Assembly (NCBI RefSeq): GCF_000760595.1
Contig: NZ_BBNM01000003.1
Span: forward strand, 62,001-126,000
Direction: 5' to 3'
Source: Acinetobacter soli
GTDB taxonomy: Bacteria > Pseudomonadota > Gammaproteobacteria > Pseudomonadales > Moraxellaceae
DNA: 64,000 nucleotides
Part shown: one piece after another, positions 27,061 to 38,637 of the stretch
Layout of the letters: every line of letters begins with the position of its first letter
Numbering within the stretch: the stretch's first letter is position 1
The notes under the pieces: generated by a model
Database searches by the model: none
Told to the model about the DNA's origin: nothing
Seen by the model: only the letters and a program-made list of their open reading frames with translations
Position numbers and translations under genes: made by a program

Positions 27061-27300
27061 ATGAGATCGTGTTCAAACTTAAAAAAAAACAACAAATCAC
27101 CAGCACGATTTAAATCTTTGTGCACCTAAGACTTTCAATTGAGTTTTGGGATCAAACCAAATAGAGATATTTCCTCGATTTATTAATGCTCTATTATAAG
27201 AAGGCCAATTGGTTGTATGTTAGATTTTAGGTGTGGGCTTATTCATTTGAGAATTATAATGTTGAATAAGCCTTTAACGGTAGGTTTGTGCAACAAAGCC
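27061..27300 (-). pseudogene. Remnant of an IS5-family (IS903/IS17-like) insertion sequence: terminal repeat plus decayed transposase N-terminus
   Basis: On the minus strand the remnant begins at 27300 with GGCTTTGTTGCACAAACC, which resembles the terminal inverted repeat of IS5-family elements. At 27246 an ATG opens a frame reading MNKPTPKI, then an in-frame TAA (27220-27222), then HTTNWPSYNRALINRGNISI and WFDPKTQ. This matches the familiar N-terminus of Acinetobacter IS5-type transposases (MNKPKPKIYRTTNW and the WFDPKTQW segment). After about codon 38 similarity is lost and no second terminal repeat or catalytic DDE region is found nearby. The element is dead. The remaining bases of the 26975-27604 gap hold no convincing gene; a 24-codon ORF end (ALRRFQEEWGVA) near 27349-27423 could be another gene relic. 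Confidence 0.7.
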
Positions 27301-27604
27301 TAGTTAACTTAAACGATGAGGAGATAAACAAACATACCACTTATTGTTCTAGGCTACACCCCATTCTTCTTGAAATCGCCTTAAAGCAAAATTAGAACTA
27401 TCCCCCTGCATCTTTCGTTTTAGTTACTTTAAATCGAATCTAAAGCAATTAGAGAGCAAATGTGATTCTTCAACGATGATGATTAGACTGTGCAATGAAT
27501 TTTAAACTCAAAATTTCAATTGTCCTAAGTGATCCGAATCAACACCAAATAATACCTCTCAATCCAAAATTTAATGTGGGGTAAGCTGAGGAGTAAAATT
27601 AGAG

Positions 27605-27640
27605 TAAAAAAATAAGCCCTTGTAAAAACAAGGGCTTATT
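27605..27640 (-). terminator. Rho-independent terminator of tRNA-Ser
   Basis: A perfect 12-bp stem AATAAGCCCTTG/CAAGGGCTTATT (27611-27622, 27629-27640) with a 6-base loop is followed by a T-run on the minus strand, 9 bases after the tRNA 3' end. Confidence 0.88.
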
Positions 27641-27648
27641 TAAATATT

Positions 27649-27738
27649 TGGCGGAAGCGGTGAGATTCGAACTCACGGAGGACTCACACCCTCGTCGGTT
27701 TTCAAGACCGGTGCATTAAACCGCTCTGCCACGCTTCC
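27649..27738 (-). tRNA. tRNA-Ser (UGA anticodon)
   Basis: This 90-base gene has acceptor arms GGAAGCG/CGCTTCC, a long class II variable arm, a T-arm with GTTCGAATC and an encoded CCA. The anticodon loop CTTGAAA carries TGA, which reads UCN serine codons. A promoter precedes it and a strong terminator follows, so it is a single-gene unit. Confidence 0.96.
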
Positions 27739-27747
27739 ATGTGCGTA

Positions 27748-27776
27748 AGAATACAAAGACCGTTTATTTTATTCAA
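27748..27776 (-). promoter_or_regulatory. Promoter of tRNA-Ser
   Basis: On the minus strand -35 TTGAAT (27771-27776), 17 bases, then -10 TATTCT (27748-27753). The -10 ends 9 bases before the mature 5' end, so the 5' leader is very short. Confidence 0.65.
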
Positions 27777-27823
27777 GAAAAATTTTAATGCTTTGCACTC
27801 GTTTGCATATTGTTTCATCAAAA

Positions 27824-29863
<2,040 letters not shown>

Positions 29864-30071
29864 TTAGGTTGTTATTGGCTTTGCAACTTGTTGCATAATA
29901 CTTTAATACTTTTTATCGGGGTTGGGATGACCCGAGTGCTTTTTTTACGTGTTAAAAGTGTCAGTTTATTAGTTATCAAAACATTCTTTTGGTTGGTTTA
30001 CATTTTATTCTTTGTTTCGAATCACATCATATTAACGGTGATTATTCAGTTTGATCTACAAGTAAATCTAT

Positions 30072-30103
30072 AAAAACAGCCCTGCTGTACAGAGCTGTTT
30101 TTT
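30072..30103 (-). terminator. Rho-independent terminator of the EamA transporter gene
   Basis: AAAAACAGC and GCTGTTTTT arms flank CCTGCTGTACAGA. On the minus strand the stem runs into TTTTTATAG. An internal alternative hairpin (CAGC/GCTG) is also possible. Confidence 0.7.
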
Positions 30104-30107
30104 GAGT

Positions 30108-31016
30108 TTATTTATGACTCTGAATGGCAGCAAGTCGCTGTGAACCCAGCTTTAATGAGCTCACCACAATGCCTAAACATATGCAAATCGCACCCAATAC
30201 AATATTCATGGTTAAAGGCTCATGCCAGATTAGCGCACCAAAGCACAAGCTCAACACCGGAATACTCATAATCGAGATTGAAGCAACAAAGGTATCGACC
30301 TGACTCACAATCCAGTTCCAAAGTACAAACGCAAATCCTGTGCCAACAATTGCAATATAGAACAAGATTGACGCATTCAATGGATCTAGCCAAACATTCA
30401 AATCAACAGGTTCCCATGCAAGTGCACCAGCGAGTAATACCACAGCCCCCAGAAGCAATTGCCAAATCGTCAACTTGATTTTGTCATACTCGGCAAATTC
30501 TTTCTTAATGTATACCGTCGCCGTGGCCCAGAAGAAACCCGAACTGATTAACAGCAACTCACCCACCACCGACAGATTAAATTGAATGTGTTTAAGCTGC
30601 GGCCACATGATCGCGATCAGCCCTGTCACACCCAGTATCAGGCCCAACGTTTTTTGGAAATTCAAGCGTTCATTCAGTAAGAAATGCGCCAAAACACCTA
30701 CAAAAATTGGCATGGTAAAAGTCAATACCGCCGACAATCCTGAGTCGACAAACTGCATGGCAAAGGTTTGGGTCGCATAAAATCCAAAACAAACCAAGAC
30801 ACTGAGTACAATCATTTTTCGCCATTCATGGCGTGCAGGCAAAATCGAACGTTTCAGTAAAGCCTGTACCAATATCAGGGTTAGGGCAGCCACAATCAAA
30901 CGTGCGGAAATAAATAAAAATGGAGGAAACACCTGTAAGCTGTGTTTGACCAATCCCCATAATGATCCCCAAACAAGGCACAACAGTGTGATGGCACTGA
31001 TGACTCGAATATTCAC
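30108..31016 (-). CDS. EamA family transporter (drug/metabolite transporter superfamily)
   Basis: This inner-membrane protein of about 302 residues has ten hydrophobic segments in two EamA repeats, the layout of the DMT superfamily (RhaT/YdcZ-like exporters of metabolites or amino acids). Each repeat holds typical motifs, for example the early LVWGSLWGLVKHSL and VLVCFGFYATQTFAMQFV, and later LWNWIVSQVDTFVASIS. I place the start at the GTG at 31016, where GGGTGA lies 7 bases upstream; ATG codons at 31028 and 31049 are in frame but lack ribosome sites. It is divergent from a LysR regulator gene 158 bases away, its probable regulator. The substrate is unknown. Confidence 0.85.
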   Translation of the reverse strand: MNIRVISAITLLCLVWGSLWGLVKHSLQVFPPFLFISARLIVAALTLILVQALLKRSILPARHEWRKMIVLSVLVCFGFYATQTFAMQFVDSGLSAVLTFTMPIFVGVLAHFLLNERLNFQKTLGLILGVTGLIAIMWPQLKHIQFNLSVVGELLLISSGFFWATATVYIKKEFAEYDKIKLTIWQLLLGAVVLLAGALAWEPVDLNVWLDPLNASILFYIAIVGTGFAFVLWNWIVSQVDTFVASISIMSIPVLSLCFGALIWHEPLTMNIVLGAICICLGIVVSSLKLGSQRLAAIQSHK

Positions 31017-31174
31017 GTTTTCACCCATTTCACAACAAACATGCGTCATTATAGAAAAGAAATGACATCATGAATAATGTTATGTTTTAATATGAGCATC
31101 ATTTTTTTTAATACCTTATTGTATTCATCTCTCTAAAAATACATCTTAGGTTCTTTTTGATGCGGAGTTCGGCC

Positions 31175-32035
31175 ATGAATATTGATATTAATGATATCCG
31201 ATCCTTTGTAAACGTAGCTGAACTCAAAAGCATTTCGGCCGCTGCACAAAAAATGAATTATTTACAATCCAACATGACCGCAAAAATCAAAAAAATTGAG
31301 AGTCACTATAATCGTCAGCTATTTATTCGCAAACCCAAAGGGGTTGAACTGACCGAATCTGGCATGCAGTTATACACACAGTACAAAAAAATGATGTTTA
31401 CTTGGGAAGAAACCGAAAACAAGATTCAACAGCAAGACTCCACTTTACGTTTTGGTACCAATACCAGCTTGGGTGGAATGCGTTTTTATCCTGCATTTAA
31501 TCAGTTATATAGTGCCTATCCCGATTTGGCACTGACCATGAAAACTGGATCGACCGGTTTTATTGAAGATGAAATTTCACAAGGCCATCTCGATTTTGGT
31601 TATGTGTTGGGTCATCCCAAACACAAGCATCTTCAGTACCGTTTAAAGGAACAGGATGAACTGGTGATTATTGGTAAAAATATGATCAATCATGAATCTC
31701 TAGACGATTGTCTTGATCATCAAAATATTCTGCTGGCCTGTGAAGAATGCTGCTATGCCACTACACTCAATAAAATTTATACAGAGCGTAATTTAAGCCA
31801 AGGCGAATTGGTTCATATTTATGATTATCAAGCACTTATAAATTTTACACAATTGGGAATGGGTGTTTCCATGATTGCAAAATCTTTGTTAAAAAAATAC
31901 GACATCCAGTATTACAAAGAGCTTCCAGATCAATATCGTAATATTGGACTCTATTTGGTTGCACGGCATGATCACGTATTCACCCCGATTGAAAAACAGT
32001 TCATCGAGTTAAATGAATCTCTTGAGGTAAACTAA
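31175..32035 (+). CDS. LysR-type transcriptional regulator
   Basis: This 286-residue LysR family regulator has the N-terminal winged helix (IRSFVNVAELKSISAAAQKMNYLQSNMTAKIKKIE) and a short effector domain with FGTNTSLGGMRFYPAFNQLY at its start. The recognition helix NYLQSNMTAKIK is of the type seen in the LysR subgroup that includes regulators of small-molecule exporters. The start is the ATG at 31175 with GGAG at 7 bases; a TTG at 31157 would add six residues. Control of the divergent EamA gene is likely from arrangement. A T-run-free gap follows before argG. Confidence 0.88.
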   Translation: MNIDINDIRSFVNVAELKSISAAAQKMNYLQSNMTAKIKKIESHYNRQLFIRKPKGVELTESGMQLYTQYKKMMFTWEETENKIQQQDSTLRFGTNTSLGGMRFYPAFNQLYSAYPDLALTMKTGSTGFIEDEISQGHLDFGYVLGHPKHKHLQYRLKEQDELVIIGKNMINHESLDDCLDHQNILLACEECCYATTLNKIYTERNLSQGELVHIYDYQALINFTQLGMGVSMIAKSLLKKYDIQYYKELPDQYRNIGLYLVARHDHVFTPIEKQFIELNESLEVN

Positions 32036-32184
32036 AAATCTGCATAGGTATAATGTGGCTATTATAAAATATCGCGAGCAGCCTGCGCCGCGCAGCCTTT
32101 GCTGCCAGCCTTCTAAGCGAAAACATAATTTTGTTTTTTTTCAGATGGTCGAGTGAATTATCGGAAAAAATCAATAAAAAAAAG

Positions 32185-32193
32185 TGCTACAAT
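32185..32193 (+). promoter_or_regulatory. Extended -10 promoter of argG
   Basis: TGCTACAAT is an extended -10 element about 63 bases before the argG ATG; no good -35 is present. Further upstream TATAAT (32049-32054) and a GC-rich stretch (32074-32136) with a GCAGC-CTTT-GCTGC hairpin suggest a second start or a structured leader. Confidence 0.5.
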
Positions 32194-32241
32194 ACCCGCC
32201 ATTGTGAATTCTCATGACCATCATTTTAGGTCTTTTTATAA

Positions 32242-33600
<1,359 letters not shown>

Positions 33601-33614
33601 TCGTCTGAAATCTC

Positions 33615-33651
33615 AAATAAAAGCTGTCACCTGACAGCTTTTATTTTTTCT
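33615..33651 (+). terminator. Rho-independent terminator of argG
   Basis: AAATAAAAGCTGTCA (33615-33629) pairs perfectly with 33632-33646 and is followed by a T-run. The loop is only CC, so the apical pair must open. Confidence 0.9.
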
Positions 33652-33789
33652 GCACGCATCAACTTTTTGATTAAAAATCCGCTTAGATGCAGTTACTTGA
33701 AGCAATTTGAGGTGAATTGTAAGCATTTCCTGTTACCATTTTCAGGGCTTTTGCATTATCATCTGTTTTATTTTGCAGCTTGAATTCCC

Positions 33790-34824
33790 TTGGATACGAT
33801 TACTCTTCTGCAGCCAGACGATTGGCATGCGCATTTACGTGACGGAATCGCACTTCAACGTACTGTTCCAGATTTAGCTAACCAGTTTGCTCGCGCGATT
33901 TGTATGCCGAACCTTGTCCCACCTGTAAAAACAGTGGATGAAGCCTTGGCTTACCGTGAACGAATCATGGCGCATGTTCCAGAAGGTGTTCATTTTGATC
34001 CGCGTATGGTGCTGTACTTTACCGACCAAACTCCAGCGAGCGAAGTCAAAAAAATCAAAGCTTCCGAATTTGTAAACGCGATTAAGCTTTACCCAGCAGG
34101 TGCAACCACCAATTCAGATAATGGCGTAAGCGATATTCGCAAAGTCTATGCTGTAATTGAGCAAATGGAAGAGCATCAGGTACCACTATTACTACATGGT
34201 GAAGTCACTCACAACCATGTGGATATTTTTGATCGTGAAAAGCGCTTTCTAGACGAAGTATTATCTCCGTTACTCAAACAGTTTCCAAAACTTAAACTGG
34301 TACTCGAACACATTACCACCAGTGAAGCCGCGCATTTTGTTTTAGAACAAGACCGCAACGTAGCTGCCACCATCACGCCACAGCATCTGCTATTTAACCG
34401 TAATGATATGCTAGTTGGTGGGATCAAACCGCATTTTTATTGCCTCCCAATTTTAAAGCGTCAAACGCATCAACAAACCTTGATTGAAGTGGCTACTAGC
34501 GGCAATCCAAAATTCTTTTTGGGTACCGACAGCGCACCACATTCGAAAGATGCCAAAGAAAATGCATGTGGTTGTGCAGGTTGCTACAGTGCACCGACAG
34601 CCATCGAATTATATGCACAGGCATTTGATCAGGTTGGAAAGATTGAGCGCTTAGAAGGGTTTGCCAGCCATTTTGGTGCCGACTTCTATGGCCTGCCACG
34701 CAACACCTCGACCATTACCTTGGTTAAAGAAGATCAAGTGATTCCAGAGCAACTGGACTATCTTGAGGGTGAAAAAATTATTCCACTCTATGCAGGTAAA
34801 ACCATTCAATGGAGAAAAGTGTGA
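33790..34824 (+). CDS. pyrC: Dihydroorotase (PyrC, class II type)
   Basis: This 344-residue zinc amidohydrolase cyclises carbamoyl-aspartate to dihydroorotate in de novo pyrimidine synthesis. Metal ligands and substrate residues are visible: HAHLRDG near residue 13, [11 protein letters not shown] around the carboxylated lysine near residue 99, HGEVTH near 136, and FLGTDSAPH near 244. Length and motifs match E. coli PyrC. The start codon is a TTG at 33790: an in-frame TGA lies three codons upstream and the HAHLRDG motif is already at residue 13. No strong Shine-Dalgarno precedes it. The 3' end overlaps rnt by 16 bases, so the two are co-transcribed. Confidence 0.94.
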   Translation: MDTITLLQPDDWHAHLRDGIALQRTVPDLANQFARAICMPNLVPPVKTVDEALAYRERIMAHVPEGVHFDPRMVLYFTDQTPASEVKKIKASEFVNAIKLYPAGATTNSDNGVSDIRKVYAVIEQMEEHQVPLLLHGEVTHNHVDIFDREKRFLDEVLSPLLKQFPKLKLVLEHITTSEAAHFVLEQDRNVAATITPQHLLFNRNDMLVGGIKPHFYCLPILKRQTHQQTLIEVATSGNPKFFLGTDSAPHSKDAKENACGCAGCYSAPTAIELYAQAFDQVGKIERLEGFASHFGADFYGLPRNTSTITLVKEDQVIPEQLDYLEGEKIIPLYAGKTIQWRKV

Positions 34825-35474
34825 CTCAAGAAACCTCCACTCTTCCTGTGATTGGTCAGCGTTTTCGTGGTTTCTTGCCCGTTGTTGTCGATGTCGAGAC
34901 AGCGGGTTTCAATGCGCATACCGATGCGTTGCTTGAAATCGCCTGTATTCCAATCGTCTATGATGAAGCCGGTCAATTTGTACCGGGTGAAGCCTATCAG
35001 GCCCATATCAATCCATTCGAAGGGGCAAATCTTGATCGTCGTTCGCTCGATTTTATCGGGATCGATCCGTTTAATCCGATGCGCATGGCCATGGCAGAAG
35101 ATGAACGTTCAGCGCTCAAGCGTATATTCAAGTCGATTCATGAAGTGCGTAAGCAACAGCAGTGTACTCATGCTGTACTGGTAGGCCACAACGCACATTT
35201 TGATTTGGGCTTCTTGCAAGCTGCAATTGCACGTACCAGCACTAAAAATCAAAATCCGTTTCATAGCTTTTCGGTATTCGATACGGTGACCTTAAGTGCA
35301 GTTACGTTCGGACAAACAGTACTGGCCAAGGCATGTATACAGGCAGGCATTGAGTTTGATGGCAAGGAAGCACATTCTGCGCTATACGATACGCAAAAGA
35401 CAGCCGAACTGTTTTGCTATATTTTAAACAAACTCTCTCCTCATCTACTTGACACACTCGTGGCGGATCAATAA
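34809..35474 (+). CDS. rnt: Ribonuclease T
   Basis: This 221-residue DEDDh-family 3'-5' exoribonuclease trims tRNA 3' ends (CCA turnover) and matures 5S and 23S rRNA. Active-site acidic residues are seen in [11 protein letters not shown] (Asp, Glu), [11 protein letters not shown] (Asp) and the terminal [14 protein letters not shown] (His, Asp). Residues such as [25 protein letters not shown] substrate-loop segments match the family. The start is the ATG at 34809 inside the end of pyrC; an alternative GTG lies four codons later. The stop codon TAA forms part of the -10 box of the following tRNA-Glu promoter, so this gene for a tRNA-processing enzyme physically overlaps a tRNA promoter. Confidence 0.94.
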   Translation: MEKSVTQETSTLPVIGQRFRGFLPVVVDVETAGFNAHTDALLEIACIPIVYDEAGQFVPGEAYQAHINPFEGANLDRRSLDFIGIDPFNPMRMAMAEDERSALKRIFKSIHEVRKQQQCTHAVLVGHNAHFDLGFLQAAIARTSTKNQNPFHSFSVFDTVTLSAVTFGQTVLAKACIQAGIEFDGKEAHSALYDTQKTAELFCYILNKLSPHLLDTLVADQ

Positions 35475-35477
35475 GAT
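35449..35477 (+). promoter_or_regulatory. Promoter of the first tRNA-Glu gene, inside the 3' end of rnt
   Basis: A consensus -35 TTGACA (35449-35454), a 17-base spacer and -10 TAAGAT (35472-35477) precede the tRNA by 15 bases. The first three bases of the -10 are the rnt stop codon. The same spacing and a GCC/CACCTC-type discriminator recur at the other two tRNA-Glu promoters. Confidence 0.75.
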
Positions 35478-35492
35478 ACCGCCATCCTCAAC

Positions 35493-35568
35493 GTCCCTAT
35501 CGTCTAGAGGCCTAGGACATCGCCCTTTCACGGCGGTAACCGGGGTTCGAATCCCCGTAGGGACGCCA
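35493..35568 (+). tRNA. tRNA-Glu (UUC), copy 1
   Basis: This is a 76-base cloverleaf with acceptor GTCCCTA/TAGGGAC, D-arm, anticodon loop CTTTCAC carrying TTC, T-arm GGTTCGAATCC and encoded CCA. It is identical in sequence to the other three copies in the window. Confidence 0.97.
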
Positions 35569-35631
35569 TCTTATTTTTCTCTCTTGCATTTTCTTTTATA
35601 CTGTTTACCTGTGCTCAAACCGAGACATGTC

Positions 35632-35745
35632 ATGCTGAAAAAGATTTTGATCGCTATACTCATTTTATTGCCTTCTGCGCTTTATCTTTATATCGTGCAT
35701 GACGCACCTAAGAAAACTTCGACTGAACAGTCACCTACCAACTAA
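35632..35745 (+). CDS. Candidate 37-residue membrane protein between two tRNA-Glu genes
   Basis: A short ORF starts MLKKILIAILILLPSALYLY and ends HDAPKKTSTEQSPTN. It has two lysines, one transmembrane helix (about residues 4-22) and a short polar C-terminus predicted outside. The ribosome site is weak (GAGA upstream). The shape is that of a genuine small inner-membrane protein or a signal-anchor, and the ORF fills the gap between tRNA-Glu copies 1 and 2. Function unknown. It could be read through from the tRNA promoter. Confidence 0.5.
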   Translation: MLKKILIAILILLPSALYLYIVHDAPKKTSTEQSPTN

Positions 35746-35829
35746 ATTTTAAAAACTGCCTAATATTCATACAATTAGCTATTTTTTATTCACTTAATCA
35801 TATTTCTGCCTTTTTCTTTGCAATGCAAA

Positions 35830-35858
35830 TTGACAGCACAGATGAAACTTCCTATTAT
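35830..35858 (+). promoter_or_regulatory. Promoter of tRNA-Glu copy 2
   Basis: -35 TTGACA (35830-35835), 17 bases, -10 TATTAT (35853-35858), followed by the discriminator-like stretch ACGCACACCTC also seen before copy 3. Confidence 0.8.
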
Positions 35859-35874
35859 ACGCACACCTCGCAAC

Positions 35875-35950
35875 GTCCCTATCGTCTAGAGGCCTAGGAC
35901 ATCGCCCTTTCACGGCGGTAACCGGGGTTCGAATCCCCGTAGGGACGCCA
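35875..35950 (+). tRNA. tRNA-Glu (UUC), copy 2
   Basis: The sequence is identical to copy 1, including CCA. The 3' flank (CATCTTATTTTTCT) also matches that of copy 1, which points to a local duplication. Confidence 0.97.
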
Positions 35951-36076
35951 TCTTATTTTTCTGTTGTATTTCTCTTTTTGCTTGTCTCACTGTCTATTCT
36001 TTGACTCATGCTGCATTGCACATTTCAGTTTTTTCACTAAAATAGCGCTTTCTTTCATCTTGAAGCGATATTGTCT

Positions 36077-37492
36077 ATGCTGCCGCCAGACTCTACAGAC
36101 CAACAAGTACTCAGCAGTGCTGCTCCATTAAAACGTGCCATGAGTACTCGTCATTTGGTCATGCTGTCGTTAGGTGGTGCGATTGGCACAGGCCTGTTTT
36201 TAGGCTCAGGCGAAGTGATTACCCAAACAGGCCCGATTGGCGCTGTGATCGCCTATATGCTGGGCGGTTTGATTGCATATATGGTCATGCTGTGTTTGGG
36301 TGAGCTTGCCGTACATATGCCAGTGTCTGGGTCATTTGGTGCCTATGCCAAACGCTATATCGGGCCAGGCACAGGATACATGATTTCGTGGTTATACTGG
36401 CTGACATGGACAGCCACGCTAGGTACCGAATTTACTGCCGCGGCATTACTCATGCAAGAATGGTTTCCCCATATCTCGATGTGGATCTGGACCAGTGTTT
36501 TTGCAATCACCATTTTTGCACTCAACCTCAGCTCAACGCATATTTTTGCCGAATCTGAATTTTGGTTATCGCTGGTGAAAGTGCTGACCGTGATCGGCTT
36601 TATTATATTGGGTCTATTGGCCATTTTTGGTCTGATTCATTTTGAGGGCTATCAAACCGCACCACTGTTTAGTAATCTCACCAGTCATGGTTGGTTTCCT
36701 CAAGGTCTGATGCCTATTTTTGCGACCATGCTGATTGTTAACTTTGCCTTTTCAGGCACAGAATTGATTGGCGTTGCGGCAGGTGAAACTAAAGATCCGG
36801 CAGTCAATGTACCCAAAGCAATTAATGCAGCCATCTGGCGTTTGCTCATTTTCTTTGTGGGCACCATTGTGGTCATTAGCGCACTGTTGCCTTATCAGGC
36901 AACTGGCTTAGGCAATCATGGTGTGAGTAATAGTCCGTTCGTGACGGTATTTCAATATATTGGTATTCCGTATGCAGACCATATTATCCGTTTTGTGATT
37001 ATCACGGCGCTGCTATCGGCTGCAAACTCTGGTTTATATGCTGCTTCTCGTATGATGTGGTCGCTTTCGAGCCAAAAGCAATTACCGTCTATTTTCTCTA
37101 AGCTCACCACCAGTGGTACGCCAATTATTGCCCTCATTGTAACGATGTTTGGTGCGATACCGGGACTATTGTCTGAGCAGTTTGCACCAGAGACTATCTT
37201 TAAAAATTTACTGGGCGTTGCGGCATTTACCATGGTAATTGTCTGGATGAGTATTTGCTGGAGTCAGTTCAACTTTAGACGTCAATGGTATAAAGATGGC
37301 CACAGTGTATCTGAACTCAAATTTGCTGCACCGCTGTTTCCAGTTTTACCGATTCTTGGATTTGTATTTTGCTTGATTACTGGTTTAAGTATGGCGCTTG
37401 ATCCTGAAATGCTTCCCGGTTTTATTGGTTGTTTGATCTTTGTGGCGGGTTGTTATTTAAGTCACTACATATTTTACCGTAATCAAAACTAA
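36077..37492 (+). CDS. Amino-acid permease of the AAT/APC family
   Basis: This 471-residue inner-membrane permease has 12 predicted helices. It has the AAT signature MSTRHLVMLSLGGAIGTGLF in helix 1, and FAFSGTELIGVAAGETKDPAVNVPKA in the helix 6 region. A basic amino acid or GABA-type substrate is possible (it resembles the LysP/GabP/RocE group), but I cannot assign one. The ATG at 36077 gives MLPPDSTDQ; a TTG at 36071 is six bases upstream and has GAAG at better spacing, so it may be the true start. The gene begins about 125 bases after tRNA-Glu copy 2 and has its own terminator. It is unlike the hut permease in sequence detail but has the same fold. Confidence 0.88.
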   Translation: MLPPDSTDQQVLSSAAPLKRAMSTRHLVMLSLGGAIGTGLFLGSGEVITQTGPIGAVIAYMLGGLIAYMVMLCLGELAVHMPVSGSFGAYAKRYIGPGTGYMISWLYWLTWTATLGTEFTAAALLMQEWFPHISMWIWTSVFAITIFALNLSSTHIFAESEFWLSLVKVLTVIGFIILGLLAIFGLIHFEGYQTAPLFSNLTSHGWFPQGLMPIFATMLIVNFAFSGTELIGVAAGETKDPAVNVPKAINAAIWRLLIFFVGTIVVISALLPYQATGLGNHGVSNSPFVTVFQYIGIPYADHIIRFVIITALLSAANSGLYAASRMMWSLSSQKQLPSIFSKLTTSGTPIIALIVTMFGAIPGLLSEQFAPETIFKNLLGVAAFTMVIVWMSICWSQFNFRRQWYKDGHSVSELKFAAPLFPVLPILGFVFCLITGLSMALDPEMLPGFIGCLIFVAGCYLSHYIFYRNQN

Positions 37493-37520
37493 AGCGGTTA
37501 AAAGGTACAATACTCATTGG

Positions 37521-37551
37521 AAAGTGTAGCAAAATCGCTACACTTTTTTTA
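37521..37551 (+). terminator. Rho-independent terminator of the permease gene
   Basis: AAAGTGTAGC (37521-37530), a 6-base loop and GCTACACTTT (37537-37546) are followed by seven T. Confidence 0.88.
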
Positions 37552-37625
37552 TTTAGATCACTGGTTTAGCGCATCATTCTTCTGTAGATTTTAAGTCAAT
37601 ATAAGAATAAATAAGCCTGATCACG

Positions 37626-38534
37626 ATGAAAATTGTATTTGTTCATGGCGCCCAGCAACAAAAAATGGATGCCTCACAGCTTCAAGACTACTGGTTGAAT
37701 ATCTTTCAACTTGGGCTGAATCATTCTGCAAAACACATCGAACTCGATACGCTGGATATCTCCTTTCCTTATTATGGTGATTTACTGTTTAAGCACATGC
37801 TCAGTTTTAGTACTGAGCCGATCAATTTACTTGGAGATACTTGGCAAGAATGGCATCTGCCTTTTTTACTTCCAGATGAATCTCAGCCTGTAGATGACAG
37901 CCAGCCGCTCATTTCACTCACATCTGACACCGACGAAGAACTTTCATTTACTTCAAAACTTTATCTTTTTTCACATTTAGCCAAAGATCGCGTACTTAAA
38001 GAATTTGTAGTGCTGCTCAACAAATTTCCCAAATTACATGAAAGCGTGATTCAAAAACTGATTATTGAGGCGTATTTATATCTGGCGAGTCCAGACTTTA
38101 TGCAGGATGTACACAAGCGTATTGCATCTGCCTTTGACAGCGACGATGAGTATATTATTGTGGCGCATTCTCTGGGTACAGTCATCGCGTACAACCTATT
38201 ACAGCAATTGCCTCACATACGCGTACAACGCTTTATTACGCTTGCTTCACCACTGGCCTTTCAGGTGATTCAATCGAAGCTCAACATGCCAGTAGAACGT
38301 CCTAGATCGCTTATAGGAGATTGGCACAATTTCTATTCGCAAGAAGATTATCTCACCACCTTTCCTCTCGATCAGGCACCATTCGATTTTCATCCTCCAA
38401 TTGAGAATCAATTGATTTCAACCTTTGTCAATCGTCCGCACGAAATTATTGGCTACCTACAACATCCTTCCGTCATTGAGCGTATTGTAGAACCGCTTTA
38501 TCCAGATCCGGCGCTTTATCTGGATTACGGTTAA
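37626..38534 (+). CDS. Alpha/beta-hydrolase (esterase/lipase-like), tandem paralogue 1
   Basis: This 302-residue protein with an alpha/beta-hydrolase plan starts KIVFVHGAQQQ (strand and oxyanion loop). The nucleophile elbow AHSLGTVIAYNLL has serine near residue 182, and a conserved C-terminal RPHEIIGYLQHP carries a likely catalytic histidine. No signal peptide is visible, so it is probably cytoplasmic. The closely related gene at 38638 has the same motifs at the same positions. Substrate unknown; it could be a lipase-, esterase- or cutinase-type hydrolase. It is preceded by the permease terminator. Confidence 0.75.
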   Translation: MKIVFVHGAQQQKMDASQLQDYWLNIFQLGLNHSAKHIELDTLDISFPYYGDLLFKHMLSFSTEPINLLGDTWQEWHLPFLLPDESQPVDDSQPLISLTSDTDEELSFTSKLYLFSHLAKDRVLKEFVVLLNKFPKLHESVIQKLIIEAYLYLASPDFMQDVHKRIASAFDSDDEYIIVAHSLGTVIAYNLLQQLPHIRVQRFITLASPLAFQVIQSKLNMPVERPRSLIGDWHNFYSQEDYLTTFPLDQAPFDFHPPIENQLISTFVNRPHEIIGYLQHPSVIERIVEPLYPDPALYLDYG

Positions 38535-38637
38535 TAGTAGTGCCAGATTTTGAATCAACACTTCAACTCAACAAGCCACACAAAGCGCTACATTTTTTTG
38601 ATGTAAGCTCAATCTATAGGCCATAAAAAGTATCACT

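Noticed and set aside
27349..27423. 24-codon minus-strand ORF end reading ALRRFQEEWGVA
   Set aside because: Too short to support a gene; may be a relic of a longer gene but no continuation is found upstream.
29928..30073. Hydrophobic plus-strand ORF (about 48 codons) upstream of fadH
   Set aside because: T-rich AT DNA gives hydrophobic codons by chance; no good ribosome site and it sits in a promoter region.
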